Origin: Phoronis australis
Taxonomy: Eukaryota; Phoronida; Phoronidae
Assembly (NCBI GenBank): GCA_002633005.1
Contig: NMRA01000190.1
Span: 341,625-401,624, forward strand
Direction of reading: 5' to 3'
Length of the DNA: 60,000 nucleotides
The position numbers were made by a program, and so were the translations under genes. Below, one piece after another: positions 12,398 through 22,097 of this stretch (its first letter is position 1; each line of letters begins with the position of its first letter). The notes beneath the pieces are model-generated. The model saw only the letters and a program-made list of their open reading frames with translations, made no database searches and was not told where the DNA came from.

Positions 12398-12578
12398 TCA
12401 CCATAACTTTGTAGTGTCTCCTACAGTGATTTTATGAATTTTTGGTTGAAGTTGGCGTGCTGATTCAAATGATACTGAGTGTTCACTTGACACTGGCTTG
12501 GTTTTTTCACAGTCCAAGATTGACGATAAGCTGGTTGCCGCATGTGATGAGAATTTAAAGTACACCATAACAGTTGAT
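12398..12578 (-). CDS. Putative terminal exon of an unidentified minus-strand gene
   Basis: A strong acceptor (TTTCCTACTGTGTTTAG) precedes an open frame of 59 codons ending in TGA. It encodes a Ser-rich segment starting STVMVYFKFSSHAATS with one Cys and ending VGDTTKLW. I recognise no family. The next exon-like segment upstream (13760-13846) does not match it in phase, so at least one more exon would be needed. It may be non-coding. Confidence 0.25.
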
Positions 12579-13759
12579 CTAAACACAGTAGGAAACATAT
12601 TTTGGCTTTATTTTTTATGTTTTTAAAACCATTCAATCCGATAGTGAAGACTGATTGAACGCTGAAAATCAAATTTTGACAAAAAATGATGTATACATAT
12701 ACAACCCCGATTTTGCGTGAATGTTTACACCCAAGCATGTGTGTGTGCGTGTGCAAAAGCCAGCTGCTTATGAGTTGGAAAATTACAGACATTCTTTTGC
12801 GTGGGTGTGTTGTCAGAAACAGGTGGACAGTGTTTAGATTTTACCAGTTTTCTTTGGCTGCTCTATTTCTTTTCTAACAGATAATACTTGATCGAGATGA
12901 CGGGTGAGCTCAGAACAATGATGATGTAATTTGTATACTATATAATACTTGAAAACATTCTAGTAGATTCTAGTATATTAGTACTTAACATCGTACCGTG
13001 GTCTGAAACATTCTAGAGCCTAGTGTATGTTTGTAGAATGATTGTGCGGAATCTGGAAAGTTCATGGAATGTGCTTGAATTCGTGAAAAGTTTCAGAATA
13101 TTGCGAGAGACTATAAACATCCAGGCGAGAATCAGTGAGTTTTAAGTTAAATTAAAAGACTTTGCCAACGTTATAAAATTAGTCTCGCCTTGTCCTGACG
13201 GATATTTGAAATGGTTTCTAGTCTCAGAGAGAACATATATTGCCGTTTGCTTCATACTAGGTCCCTTTCGAATCAGTTACTTGTCGTCACGGGTTTGTTT
13301 CAATCACCAGGGCAGTATGACTGTGAGCGGAATGCCAAAGAAGTAACTGTAACATTTTCATTCTAATAGAGGTATCGCGATGACGTTCCTTTATATAAGC
13401 TTGCAAAAACATGGATATTTTAACACCAAAATGTGGTTCAGTGCGGCATTTTATGCAAATTTTCGTTCCCTTTTAGAACTCAAGTTTAAAGTTTTTTTAA
13501 AGTGGCATGGATCTCGAAAACTCGTGAAAACATGTTTTAAACGATCCCTAACGAAAGTACCTTCTTGCAACCTCTACTACAAAGTTATCCACTTTCTCCT
13601 GTGAGGAAATTTCCAGAAAAAGTCAATTTTGTAATATAGTTCGTGCACCCTAGACAAAAATGACAAGCCCATTATGTGAGAATATGATACAGCACAGTGG
13701 AGGATAAACGTATCTAGAGTAAGCATTTGGGAACGAAATCGAGCGCTGAACCATCTTAC

Positions 13760-13846
13760 CACATGACTTGAACATTTCCATCTGGTATACTGGCGCGTGG
13801 GTTGTCATGGCTCTCCCGTCTTTTAGAACTACCTTGTCGCACATGC
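13760..13846 (-). CDS. Putative internal exon, unidentified
   Basis: An 87-nt segment bounded by AATGCAG on its 5' side and a GTAAGA donor. One frame reads CDKVVLKDGRAMTTHAPV and then QMEMFKSC; another frame is also open, so the coding frame is uncertain. A further possible exon at about 14100-14135 (minus) would encode GSYTVSCSECGKW. There is no recognisable family. It is offered only because both splice sites look good. Confidence 0.2.
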
Positions 13847-14627
13847 CTGCATTTGATTAAGCGTGATAATAAAAGCGCTTTTGCAAAGCTAACAGTGTTT
13901 GAAATTTTTGAGACAATTCCCGCACCGTTTTAGACAACGATGTGTGAACCGTAATATGTAGTCTAGTTGCCAAAAAGCTGACCCTGCAATGTTGTTTACT
14001 GTGAAGTTTTCTTTTGGAAATTTATAATATGCGGTTAGGAGAATAAAATTAACTTGGTTGTACTTTGTGCAACTTTGAGCGGAAGCCGCTATTTTAAATT
14101 TCACCCACTTTCCACACTCTGAACATGATACCGTGTAGGATCCTGCATGCACATGCAAGACGATAAACTGTCGCAAGTGTGCAAACTACACGTATGATCT
14201 CAGTTTGTGAAGCATTCGATGTGCTGACAAAATAACTAATATCGAATTGAAAAACACATTTATTCGTTTCATATCACATATCGTCAACATGTATGAGAAC
14301 ACTTGAAATCAAGTAGGAATTAATCATAGTCTTAACCTTTGCTATACACGCACATGTACAAACAGCACATGACTCTGATACGGGAACGTCTAGCGGGACC
14401 GTAGCTATGTTGGATCGGCTTCACAAACGGCCACGTCTAGAGATTGCAAACCCAGTCAGCCGGCACCTGTAAAATCATCACGTCAAAGATGAAAAGATGA
14501 GACACGAAAAAATCCCTTGGTTTACCCTATTGACATTTTTCTAATCGGAGCAGGAAATTAGTAAGAATTTTGTCTCCTTTAGCACATGACATAATAAAAA
14601 TAGCAGGATGAATAGTGATAGGCTGGT

Positions 14628-14858
14628 ATGGCACTCTCTGCACTTTATTGTCGACGCCTTTGCGCGGCAACGTATACCGTCAACATCGGCACATTTCCGG
14701 CTGGGAGACAAAATGTGTCAACTGCAACAATATGTGCCGTGGACGACAGCACCTGTTGTCACCAACTACTTGGCGCAAATTATTATGGATGGAAAATTAT
14801 TATAAAACCGGGCAATAGCAAGTTGAACGGGTGGAAATGTGCACAAATATACATGTAG
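14628..14858 (+). CDS. Isolated cysteine-containing ORF, 76 aa, unidentified
   Basis: An open frame from ATG to TAG with six Cys, including a CC pair (DSTCCHQLLGANYYGW) and a C-terminal GWKCAQIYM. No signal peptide is visible and other frames are open too. It could be an exon of a secreted protein or chance. It is immediately followed by a (GGT/GAT)-rich microsatellite. Confidence 0.2.
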   Translation: MALSALYCRRLCAATYTVNIGTFPAGRQNVSTATICAVDDSTCCHQLLGANYYGWKIIIKPGNSKLNGWKCAQIYM

Positions 14859-14930
14859 GTGATGATGGTGGTGGTGGTGATTGTGGTGGCGGTGGTGATG
14901 GTGATGTTAGCGCTGACATTGCTAACAGGT
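14857..14930 (+). repeat. GAT/GGT microsatellite
   Basis: An imperfect run of GATGATGGTGGTGGT-type triplets, decaying into GGTGATGTTAGCG. Confidence 0.8.
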
Positions 14931-15578
14931 GAAAGACAAATAAGAAACTGAAAGTAAGTTTAAGTCATCAGGGTACATTGAATGTGTACACTGTATCACC
15001 GATTTTTATAATCAACATTTCCGCCGTAAACCTATGAGAGGTCAACATTATGTAGATCCGACATCGACACTCCAGTGGTTAGGCAGCTCTGGTATTCAAG
15101 CTTCACTTTTGTAAATTAAGTAGCACCATGATTTCAGTCAGAAACAAGTTTTGATTTAGGTCAATGCCATTATGAAATTGGTCTCAAATTGTTCTTTAGT
15201 CAAAATAGATGTGCTTTCGGAGCTTGAAAAAAATGACAGTTCGTCAATTCTGTAAAACAATCTCATAACATTCCAGGTTCCTTATCCGTTTAACCTGAGT
15301 GAAGCGACGGAGTCATGAATCATTTGCAGGCATTAAAGCGGCTAAATCGAGCTTGTTCAGCGTAGATCCATGGAAGATCACGCAAGTCTTCGCGAGACAT
15401 CGCCATGTAAGACATTCTTGTGACACGTAGCTTTATTTAGGAAATTCTTGCGTTCCCAGATGGTTAAAGATGAATAAATTTTAATGTACGTCAAAGGGTC
15501 TAAGGATTCCGGTCACTGCAGTTTTAGTCCAGTATTTTTAAATATTGTTAGGGGTTCAATAATGTGAGCTCCAATGCT

Positions 15579-16003
15579 CGGTTGCATAAAACACTCCCAA
15601 ATAGGGACTCAACTAAGTTCCCTAAATCTACTGCGTATTCTTGGACTTGTATTAACATCGATCGCTCTTTCTTGAATTGTTTTAGTTTCACTACTAAGTC
15701 CACTTTTGAGTTTGATACACATGGAGAGTGAACGCTACGTTGAATTGTCAATATTATCGAAAATAATTAGGGATCTTTTCATGCAACACCCCCAATTTAA
15801 GGACTGAGTCCCTAATTATTTTCGATGAACTCTGGGTTCGGTTTTTAGTGCAATTATTAGAAAATGTCATCAATCAAAGAGGATCTCATAATGAGTATGA
15901 AATGATAGAAAAATATTGCATATGTGAGTCCATAAAGACACAAATAGCAAAAAGACTTATGGACCTTAGTTGAGTCCCTATTTGGGACTGTTTCATGCAA
16001 CCG
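15579..16003. mobile_element. MITE with about 50-bp TIRs (family also at 35.6 kb)
   Basis: The left end reads CGGTTGCATAAAACACTC followed by CCAAATAGGGACTCAACTAA. The right end is its inverted complement (GGACTCAACTAAGG, then CATGCAACCG). A second inverted pair lies inside (about 15757-15826, around AATAATTAGGGA / TCCCTAATTATT). A second copy lies at 35622-36048 within a DNase II intron. It has no coding capacity. Confidence 0.75.
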
Positions 16004-16497
16004 GCCACAAAAGTCTACCTCTACACCTTTGAGAAACAACTTGCTCATGTCGCACACTAGTTGTCCACATTTAGTCGACAGGGTATCACGGAATGGGTAT
16101 AGGGTTTTGTCCTTATAGTAACACGGTTGTGGTATCGGCGGTAGAGTTGGAGCGCACTCGTAGTCGTCCGGAGGAAACGAAGCACATCAGTTGAATCCAA
16201 AACAACGGGCAACTTTGAAACACAGTGGTTATTATTGCATTGTGGGTACTTTATTCAGATTATCACATCTCATGTTCATAACTTTTTTGCACATGCCATC
16301 CACATGTACTTGTACGTACGGATTCAAATGCGTGTTTTCTGTTCATTGCTGCATGGCTTATTTACAGAAATTAGATATCGCTGTGGATGTTCAGAAATGT
16401 TAATGTATAGCTACTGGCATCCTCTGCCTTTTTCAAAATCGTTGAAAGTACGTACACACGTTGTAGCCTATATAGGTGGTTGCGTTCAGGAAACTTT
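16004..16497. other. No gene recognised
   Basis: Short overlapping frames only, with no repeats with clear boundaries. It lies on the 3' side (minus strand) of the SVWC-like array. Confidence 0.3.
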
Positions 16498-17025
16498 AAA
16501 TAGTAACAACAGCGCATTACGTCCACTCACTACAGTGCATTCTTCAAAAGAGTGAACATTTCAAAATAAACGCTTTAACTTCCACACATCGATCGACCCT
16601 ACCAAAATTGGACGAGCTTCTTGCCATAACAATTTGCCAGTTTAATAGAAATTCTGCTTCAATAAAGAAGCATGTTTTTCGCTGTTTAGCTGTCGTGTCG
16701 TTCTAAAAATATACTCCTTTCAGATAGGCCTACTCGATATTCTAAAAGCCAAATAAACCTCCGAAGTATGTCTTTCTGTCTTTCACCCAACGTAAGCAAA
16801 TGAGACTTTTTTGTACTGGAAAATACCAGCTGGCAGAGAACGACACTGTATTACTAACCGATGTTAGAGCTTTGTAAACATCATGGCTACATGCCAGATG
16901 TACAGCAACTTGGGTCAGAAGTCTAGAACCGAAGGCAAAATACTAAGGCCACTGTACGAGTTACACCTAAATGGCAAATCAGTATATGAGACCGACCACG
17001 TTTTTTGGCTCGCGTGGTAACTTAC

Positions 17026-17181
17026 TTTACTCCCGTCCAAATACAATCTGCCCTTGTCGCAAACCAATTTACCACAAAATGTTACATATTCTTGAAGCGG
17101 GTCAATGGTTCTGCCTTGGTAATGACACGGCGGTGGTAGCGGTGGTGAAAGTTCTGGCTTGCAAAGGTAGTCAAATGGAAC
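17026..17181 (-). CDS. SVWC-like domain exon, array member A1
   Basis: A 52-codon phase-0 exon between an acceptor (pyrimidine-rich, TTTCATTCAG) and donor GTAAGT. It encodes VPFDYLCKPELSPPLPPP, then a Cys module: C-HYQGR, a second C before GKLVC, and DKGRLYLDGSK. The spacing CxYxGR...CxxxxCxxGxL resembles the first half of single von Willebrand factor type C (SVWC) domains, small secreted proteins often linked to immunity in arthropods; the match is by pattern only. The segment upstream of VPFDY reads open in this copy but contains a TAG in copy B2 exactly at the acceptor, so it is taken as intron. The signal-peptide exon and final exon are not identified. A downstream acceptor at about 16849 may start a short terminal exon. 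Confidence 0.55.
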
Positions 17182-18025
17182 CTGAATGAAATAACCAAAC
17201 AGACGCGCAGAAAGTCTGAATAACATACAGGGTTTGAGATCATCGTGGGAAAACTAAAACTGACACATTTCACATGCGTGCGAAAATCATGGACAGTGAA
17301 ACGGTTATATGTAAATCGATCCTCGAAAATAATGTACTTTTACTACTTGACGAAGCCTGTTTTTTGATATACGTGTTAGAGCGGAGGTCACTAAATATGG
17401 TTTGAGCTAACCTGAAACGCATGGGAGTTTCAATACGGGAAAGTAAAAACCCTTTTTCGAATTAATTCGTTTGTACAGTTACCAGGGAAATCATGAATGT
17501 ATGCTGGAAAATCGATGGAAAAATAAGACAAAATTTGAGAGGATCCATGCTGCAGTTAAAACAATTATCTTGGTCACTTGGCATCGACAGTGTCGGTTGG
17601 AGTTTTATCCGTCTGTGTGTGTAGTCCATTCAATCTTCAGTGTCTCCAGGCAGCCGGCAAATATTAAGTCCGAATTTTGACGCTTAGCAACAAGTTCTCA
17701 AAATTGAGCGCTTTTGTGAGTCGAGGCTCACACGATTTACAATGTCACGCCAGAGAATGAATATCTTTCTTTTTTCACATTTGTACCAACTGGAAGAGAA
17801 CGAGTTGTATTACTAACCGATGTTCTGGGTTTGTAAACATGATGGCTCAATGTCAAATCCCTTGACCGGGATATACATGTACAGCAACTTTGGTTAGACT
17901 TCAGAAGTCTAGAACCAAAGGCCAAATATTGAGGCTGGACCCACGTCTGTACTAGTTACACTTTGAGGGCCAGTCAGTATTTGAGACCAGCCACGAGATT
18001 GTTTTTGCCTTGCACGATAACTTAC

Positions 18026-18256
18026 TTCACTCCCGTCCAAATACAATTTGCCCATATCGCAAACCAATTTACCACATTCTGTTAGGTATGAGTCTTGGAA
18101 CGGGTGCATGGTTCTGCCTTCGTAATGACACGGAGGTGGCAGCGTTGATGGCGTTGGTGGCGATGTTGGCGTTGGTTCCGATGTTGGCGTTGGTTGCGAT
18201 GTTGGTGTTGGTGGCGATGCTGGCGTTGGTGGCTTGCAAACGTAATCAGATGGAAC
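18026..18256 (-). CDS. SVWC-like domain exon, array member B1, with Pro/Thr repeat linker
   Basis: A 77-codon phase-0 exon with the same splice signals as A1 (acceptor TTTCATTCAG, donor GTAAGT after GSE). It begins VPSDYVCKP, followed by about five PTPTS-type repeats (PTPTSQPTPTSEPTPTS region, encoded at about 18140-18235), then PPPCHYEGR and the CGKLVCDMGKLYLDGSE module. The linker is longer than in A1 or B2, so the coding minisatellite varies in length between paralogues. A Pro/Thr/Ser linker next to a small Cys module is typical of secreted, O-glycosylated proteins. Not resolved: first exon, last exon, or whether A and B are separate genes or two exons of one gene. Confidence 0.55.
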
Positions 18257-19375
18257 CTGAATGAAATACCCAAACAGTCGTGCTGAAAGCCTGAATAACA
18301 TACAGGGCTTGAGATCATCGTGGGAAAGCTGAAAATGGCACATTTTACATGCGTGCGAAAATCATGGACAGTGAAACGGGTCAAGTGTAAATCGATATTC
18401 AAAAATGTATACTTTTAATGGTTGCTAAAGCCTGTTTTTTGATATACGAGTTAGAATGGTGGCACTAAATAAGGAGTTTCAATACGGGAAAGTAAAAACG
18501 CTTTTCGAATGAAGTCGTTTGTTCACTCGCTTAAATCTGGCAACAACCGCTTGGAAAGATACTATGCACTTTGGGAAGACAACTATTGGGAAAATAAAGA
18601 ATTTATACTGGAAAAGCGATGGAAAAATACGACAACATTTGAGAGGAACCATGCAGCAGCTAAAATAGTTAACCTAGTCATTTGACATCGCCAGTGTCGG
18701 TTCGAGTTTTAAGCGTCTGTGTGTGTGTGTGTTTAGTACATTCATTCACCAATGTCTCCAGGTAGCCGGCAAATAGCAAGTCCGAAATTTGACATTTAGC
18801 AACGAGTTCTCGAAATTGAGCGTTTTCGGGTGTCGAATAAAAATAATAAATAGTAACAACAGCGCATTACGTCCACTCACTACAGTGCATTCTTCAAAAG
18901 AGTGAACATTTCAAAATAAACGCTTTAACTTCCACACATCGATCGACCCTACCAAAATTGGACGAGCTTCTTGCCATAACAATTTGCCAGTTTAATAGAA
19001 ATTTTGTTTTAATAAAGAAGCATGTTTTTCGCTGTTTAGCTGTCGTGTCGTTCTAAAAATATACTCCTTTCAGATAGGCCTACTCGATATTCTAAAAGCC
19101 AAATAAACCTCCGAAGTATGTCTTTCTGTCTTTCACCCAACGTAAGCAAATGAGACTTTTTTGTACTGGAAAATACCAGCTGGCAGAGAACGACACTGTA
19201 TTACTAACCGATGTTAGAGCTTTGTAAACATCATGGCTACATGCCAGATGTACAGCAACTTGGGTCAGAAGTCTAGAACCGAAGGCAAAATACTAAGGCC
19301 ACTGTACGAGTTACACCTAAATGGCAAATCAGTATATGAGACCGACCACGTTTTTTGGCTCGCGTGGTAACTTAC

Positions 19376-19531
19376 TTTACTCCCGTCCAAATACAATCTG
19401 CCCTTGTCGCAAACCAATTTACCACAAAATGTTACATATTCTTGAAGCGGGTCAATGGTTCTGCCTTGGTAATGACACGGCGGTGGTAGCGGTGGTGAAA
19501 GTTCTGGCTTGCAAAGGTAGTCAAATGGAAC
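19376..19531 (-). CDS. SVWC-like domain exon, array member A2 (copy of A1)
   Basis: The translated exon and its neighbourhood are identical to A1 (17026-17181), offset by exactly 2,350 bases. It has the same splice sites, Cys pattern and downstream sequence. With no difference in the coding part it is either a very recent duplicate or an assembly duplicate. Confidence 0.55.
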
Positions 19532-20375
19532 CTGAATGAAATAACCAAACAGACGCGCAGAAAGTCTGAATAACATACAGGGTTTGAGATCATCGTGGGA
19601 AAACTAAAACTGACACATTTCACATGCGTGCGAAAATCATGGACAGTGAAACGGTTATATGTAAATCGATCCTCGAAAATAATGTACTTTTACTACTTGA
19701 CGAAGCCTGTTTTTTGATATACGTGTTAGAGCGGAGGTCACTAAATATGGTTTGAGCTAACCTGAAACGCATGGGAGTTTCAATACGGGAAAGTAAAAAC
19801 CCTTTTTCGAATTAATTCGTTTGTACAGTTACCAGGGAAATCATGAATGTATGCTGGAAAATCGATGGAAAAATAAGACAAAATTTGAGAGGATCCATGC
19901 TGCAGTTAAAACAATTATCTTGGTCACTTGGCATCGACAGTGTCGGTTGGAGTTTTATTCGTCTGTGTGTGTAGTCCATTCAATCTTCAGTGTCTCCAGG
20001 CAGCCGGCAAATATTAAGTCCGAATTTTGACGCTTAGCAACAAGTTCTCAAAATTGAGCGCTTTTGTGAGTCGAGGCTCACACGATTTACAATGTCACGC
20101 CAGAGAATGAATATCTTTCTTTTTTCACATTTGTACCAACTGGAAGAGAACGAGCTGTATTACTAACCGATGTTCTGGGTTTGTAAACATGATGGCTCAG
20201 TGTCAAATCCCTTGACCGGGATATACATGTACAGCAACTTTGGTTAGACTTCAGAAGTCTAGAACCAAAGGCCAAATATTGAGGCTGGACCCACGTCTGT
20301 ACTAGTTACACTTTGATGGCCAGTCAGTATTTGAGACCGGCCACGAGATTGTTTTTGCCTTGCACGATAACTTAC

Positions 20376-20561
20376 TTCACTCCCGTCCAAATACAATTTG
20401 CCCATATCGCAAACCAATTTACCACATTCTGTTAGGTAAGAGTCTTGGAACGGGTGCATGGTTCTGCTTTCGTAATGACACGGAGGTGGTAGGATTGGTG
20501 TCATAGGTGGCGTTGTTTGCGTTGGTGGCGTCGGTGGCTTGAAAGGGTAATCAGATGGAAC
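20376..20561 (-). CDS. SVWC-like domain exon, array member B2
   Basis: A 62-codon phase-0 exon. The acceptor is TTTCATTTAG, so the frame upstream is closed by TAG at the splice site; this supports the intron boundary used for all members. The 3' part (CHYESR, then CGKLVCDMGKLYLDGSE) is nearly identical to B1. The linker is short and Thr/Pro-rich (PTPPTQTTPPMTPILPPPC), and the 5' intron is only moderately similar to B1. The copy is therefore a mosaic, with the change point in the linker. Confidence 0.55.
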
Positions 20562-21383
20562 CTAAATGAAATAACCAAACAGTCGCACTAAAAGCCTGAA
20601 TAACATACAAGGTTTGAGATCATCGTGGGAAAACCGAAAATGACACATTTTACAGGCGTGAGAAAATCAAGGACAGTGAAACGGGTTAAGTGTAACTTGA
20701 TCCTCGAAAATGTATATTTTTAATAGTTGCCAAAGCCTGTTTTTTGATTGATGAGTTAGAATGGTTTGAGATAACCTTAAACACATGGGAGTTTCAATAC
20801 GGGAAAGTAAAAACGATTTTTCGAATCAAGTCGTTTGTTCAGTCACTTAAATCTGATAACAATCACTGGGTAAGATATTATGCATTTTGGGAAGGCAACC
20901 ATTGGGAAATAAAGAATGCATACTGGAACAGTGATGGGAAAATACGACAACATTTGAGAGGAACCATGCCGGAGCTAAAGTTGCATACCACAGTGTCACA
21001 TGTTATCAGAACCATGTCACCGAAGGATTGCAACATCTTTCCATGGTAGTAACAGAGAGTCGGTGAAGTTTGACAAAAGTTGGCGGGATCTTTGATCTAG
21101 TGCAAGAAATAAAGAGCATGCAAGAACCCGAACAGTGTTACTCGCACTAAAGCTTCTGGGCTCGCGCTATGAACACCCCTCAAATAAAATTTTACATTTT
21201 GAAAGGTATGACATTCAACGGTTTCAGGGTCTCCAAAATGACTAATGTGCAAAAAAATATAGTGCTACCGACAGTCGCAAACATTTATTTGTCATAAACA
21301 CAATGTATAGTACATGCAGTCAGTCTTGCAGTTGAAGTTATACAAACCTGAGAGAGTGAGTAACGACATATCCATGAGAACCC
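20562..21383. other. Older paralogous flank of the array
   Basis: 20565-20960 is a diverged copy of 18260-18640 and 17183-17560 (intron or 5' flank of the minus-strand units). It contains a plus-strand open frame at 20744-21049, but the equivalent frames in the other copies are interrupted, so it is treated as non-coding. The rest shows nothing. Confidence 0.45.
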
Positions 21384-21436
21384 GTCACCCTGTTCCCCTT
21401 TTATAATGTGACACACCCTTACATAAATGAATATTT

Positions 21437-21521
21437 GTGTGTGTGCGTGCGTGCGCGTGCACGGGTAGATATATATATATATATATACATATGTCCGTGT
21501 GTGTGTGTGTGTGTGTGTGTN
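21437..21521. repeat. GT/GC and AT microsatellite ending in an N
   Basis: A GTGTGCGTGC run, then (AT)n at 21472-21489, then (GT)n at 21497-21520, ending in a single N at 21521, where the assembly could not be resolved. It lies in the presumed intron of array member C. Confidence 0.9.
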
Positions 21522-21663
21522 CAGAAGCAGGCATTTTCAAAAACATTTCCAATAATATTTTACATTCTTGCCTTCCAGATATTTTTGCATACGCGACACT
21601 TTTTGCTCCTATTGCAAGCCCTCCGTAGCTATTACCAGGGCGATTCTGAATACTGAAACTTAC

Positions 21664-21849
21664 TTCGGAGCTTCTACTATGAATCTTCCCATATCTGCAC
21701 CGAATGTTCTCACAAGGTGTGTCTATAGTGTCGGCGTGTTGAATCTTCTTGCCAAGATAGTCACGTGGAGGAGGCGAGAGTGTGATAGCACCCGAGCACG
21801 TTGTGACGAGGACAGCAAAAATCACCTGCCTCATATTATCTTTAGTCAT
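21664..21849 (-). CDS. SVWC-like exon with signal peptide, divergent array member C
   Basis: A 62-codon exon starting at ATG and ending at the same donor position as the others (GAA|GTAAGT). It encodes a signal peptide (MTKDNMRQVIFAVLVTTCSG), then SPPPRDYLGKKIQHAD, then CENIRCRYGKIHSRSSE. Alignment with A/B is direct (PPPxxYxGxxI...C...xxCxxGKxxxxSSE), but the first Cys of the module is replaced by Arg, so one predicted disulfide is missing. Unlike A and B, signal peptide and module share one exon. The intron downstream contains a GT/TA microsatellite and a single N. The rest of the gene was not found. Secretion is predicted from the signal peptide; function is unknown. Confidence 0.55.
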
Positions 21850-21902
21850 GATGATATTTCAGAAATATAGTCGACCGTTTCCGTAGTGTTAAAGCAACAC
21901 GG

Positions 21903-22097
21903 TTAAATAGTAACCAGGTCTTGTAGAGGACTTTTTACATAGACGAACCTCCTCAGCTGTTCAGTCTCACACTTGTGTTCGTGTGTATAGTGAGAATTTG
22001 CCTGACGTTTACAACGTGTACTCTTTGAATTTACAGGCAATAAACCAACAATGGCAAGGAAAAGGAGAACCCGAAAACTAAACAAAGGCACATGCAA
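21903..22097 (-). CDS. Small secreted peptide precursor candidate, 64 aa
   Basis: A complete ATG-to-TAA frame. Residues 1-24 form a good signal peptide (a basic residue, then VLLFLAIVGLLPVNS). The mature part has two Cys (28 and 43 by count), a dibasic KR right after the first Cys (TRCKRQANSHYTH), and a second RR. It lies only 53 bases upstream of the ATG of array member C on the same strand, so it may share a promoter or transcript, or be an alternative first exon (a GTAAAT donor follows LLP). No family is recognised. It could also be a chance frame; the signal peptide is the main argument. Confidence 0.4.
   Translation of the reverse strand: MHVPLFSFRVLLFLAIVGLLPVNSKSTRCKRQANSHYTHEHKCETEQLRRFVYVKSPLQDLVTI

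Larger units (their letters stand above)
16498..20497 (-). repeat. Tandem segmental duplication, 2,350-bp period, carrying two SVWC-like exons per unit
   Basis: 16498 to about 18147 and 18848 to about 20497 are nearly identical at an exact 2,350-bp offset, with only scattered single-base differences. To the right of this the two copies drop to roughly 87% similarity by eye. Each unit contains an A-type exon and a B-type exon that are themselves older paralogues about 1.0-1.07 kb apart, so the array grew in at least two steps. Confidence 0.9.

Noticed and set aside
17182-17226. MLFRLSARLFGYFIQ as a signal peptide of members A and B
   Set aside because: Pyrimidine-rich sequence ending in an AG acceptor; in copy B2 the same position is TAG, so it is intron.
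18010-18264. Plus-strand frame with repeated ALV(P/A)ML words
   Set aside because: Antisense translation of the Pro/Thr minisatellite in exon B1; no initiation or splice context.
20744-21049. 101-codon plus-strand open frame in the array flank
   Set aside because: Homologous DNA in the other units (17.46-17.6 and 18.5-18.66 kb) has frameshifts in the same frame, and the real signal is on the minus strand.
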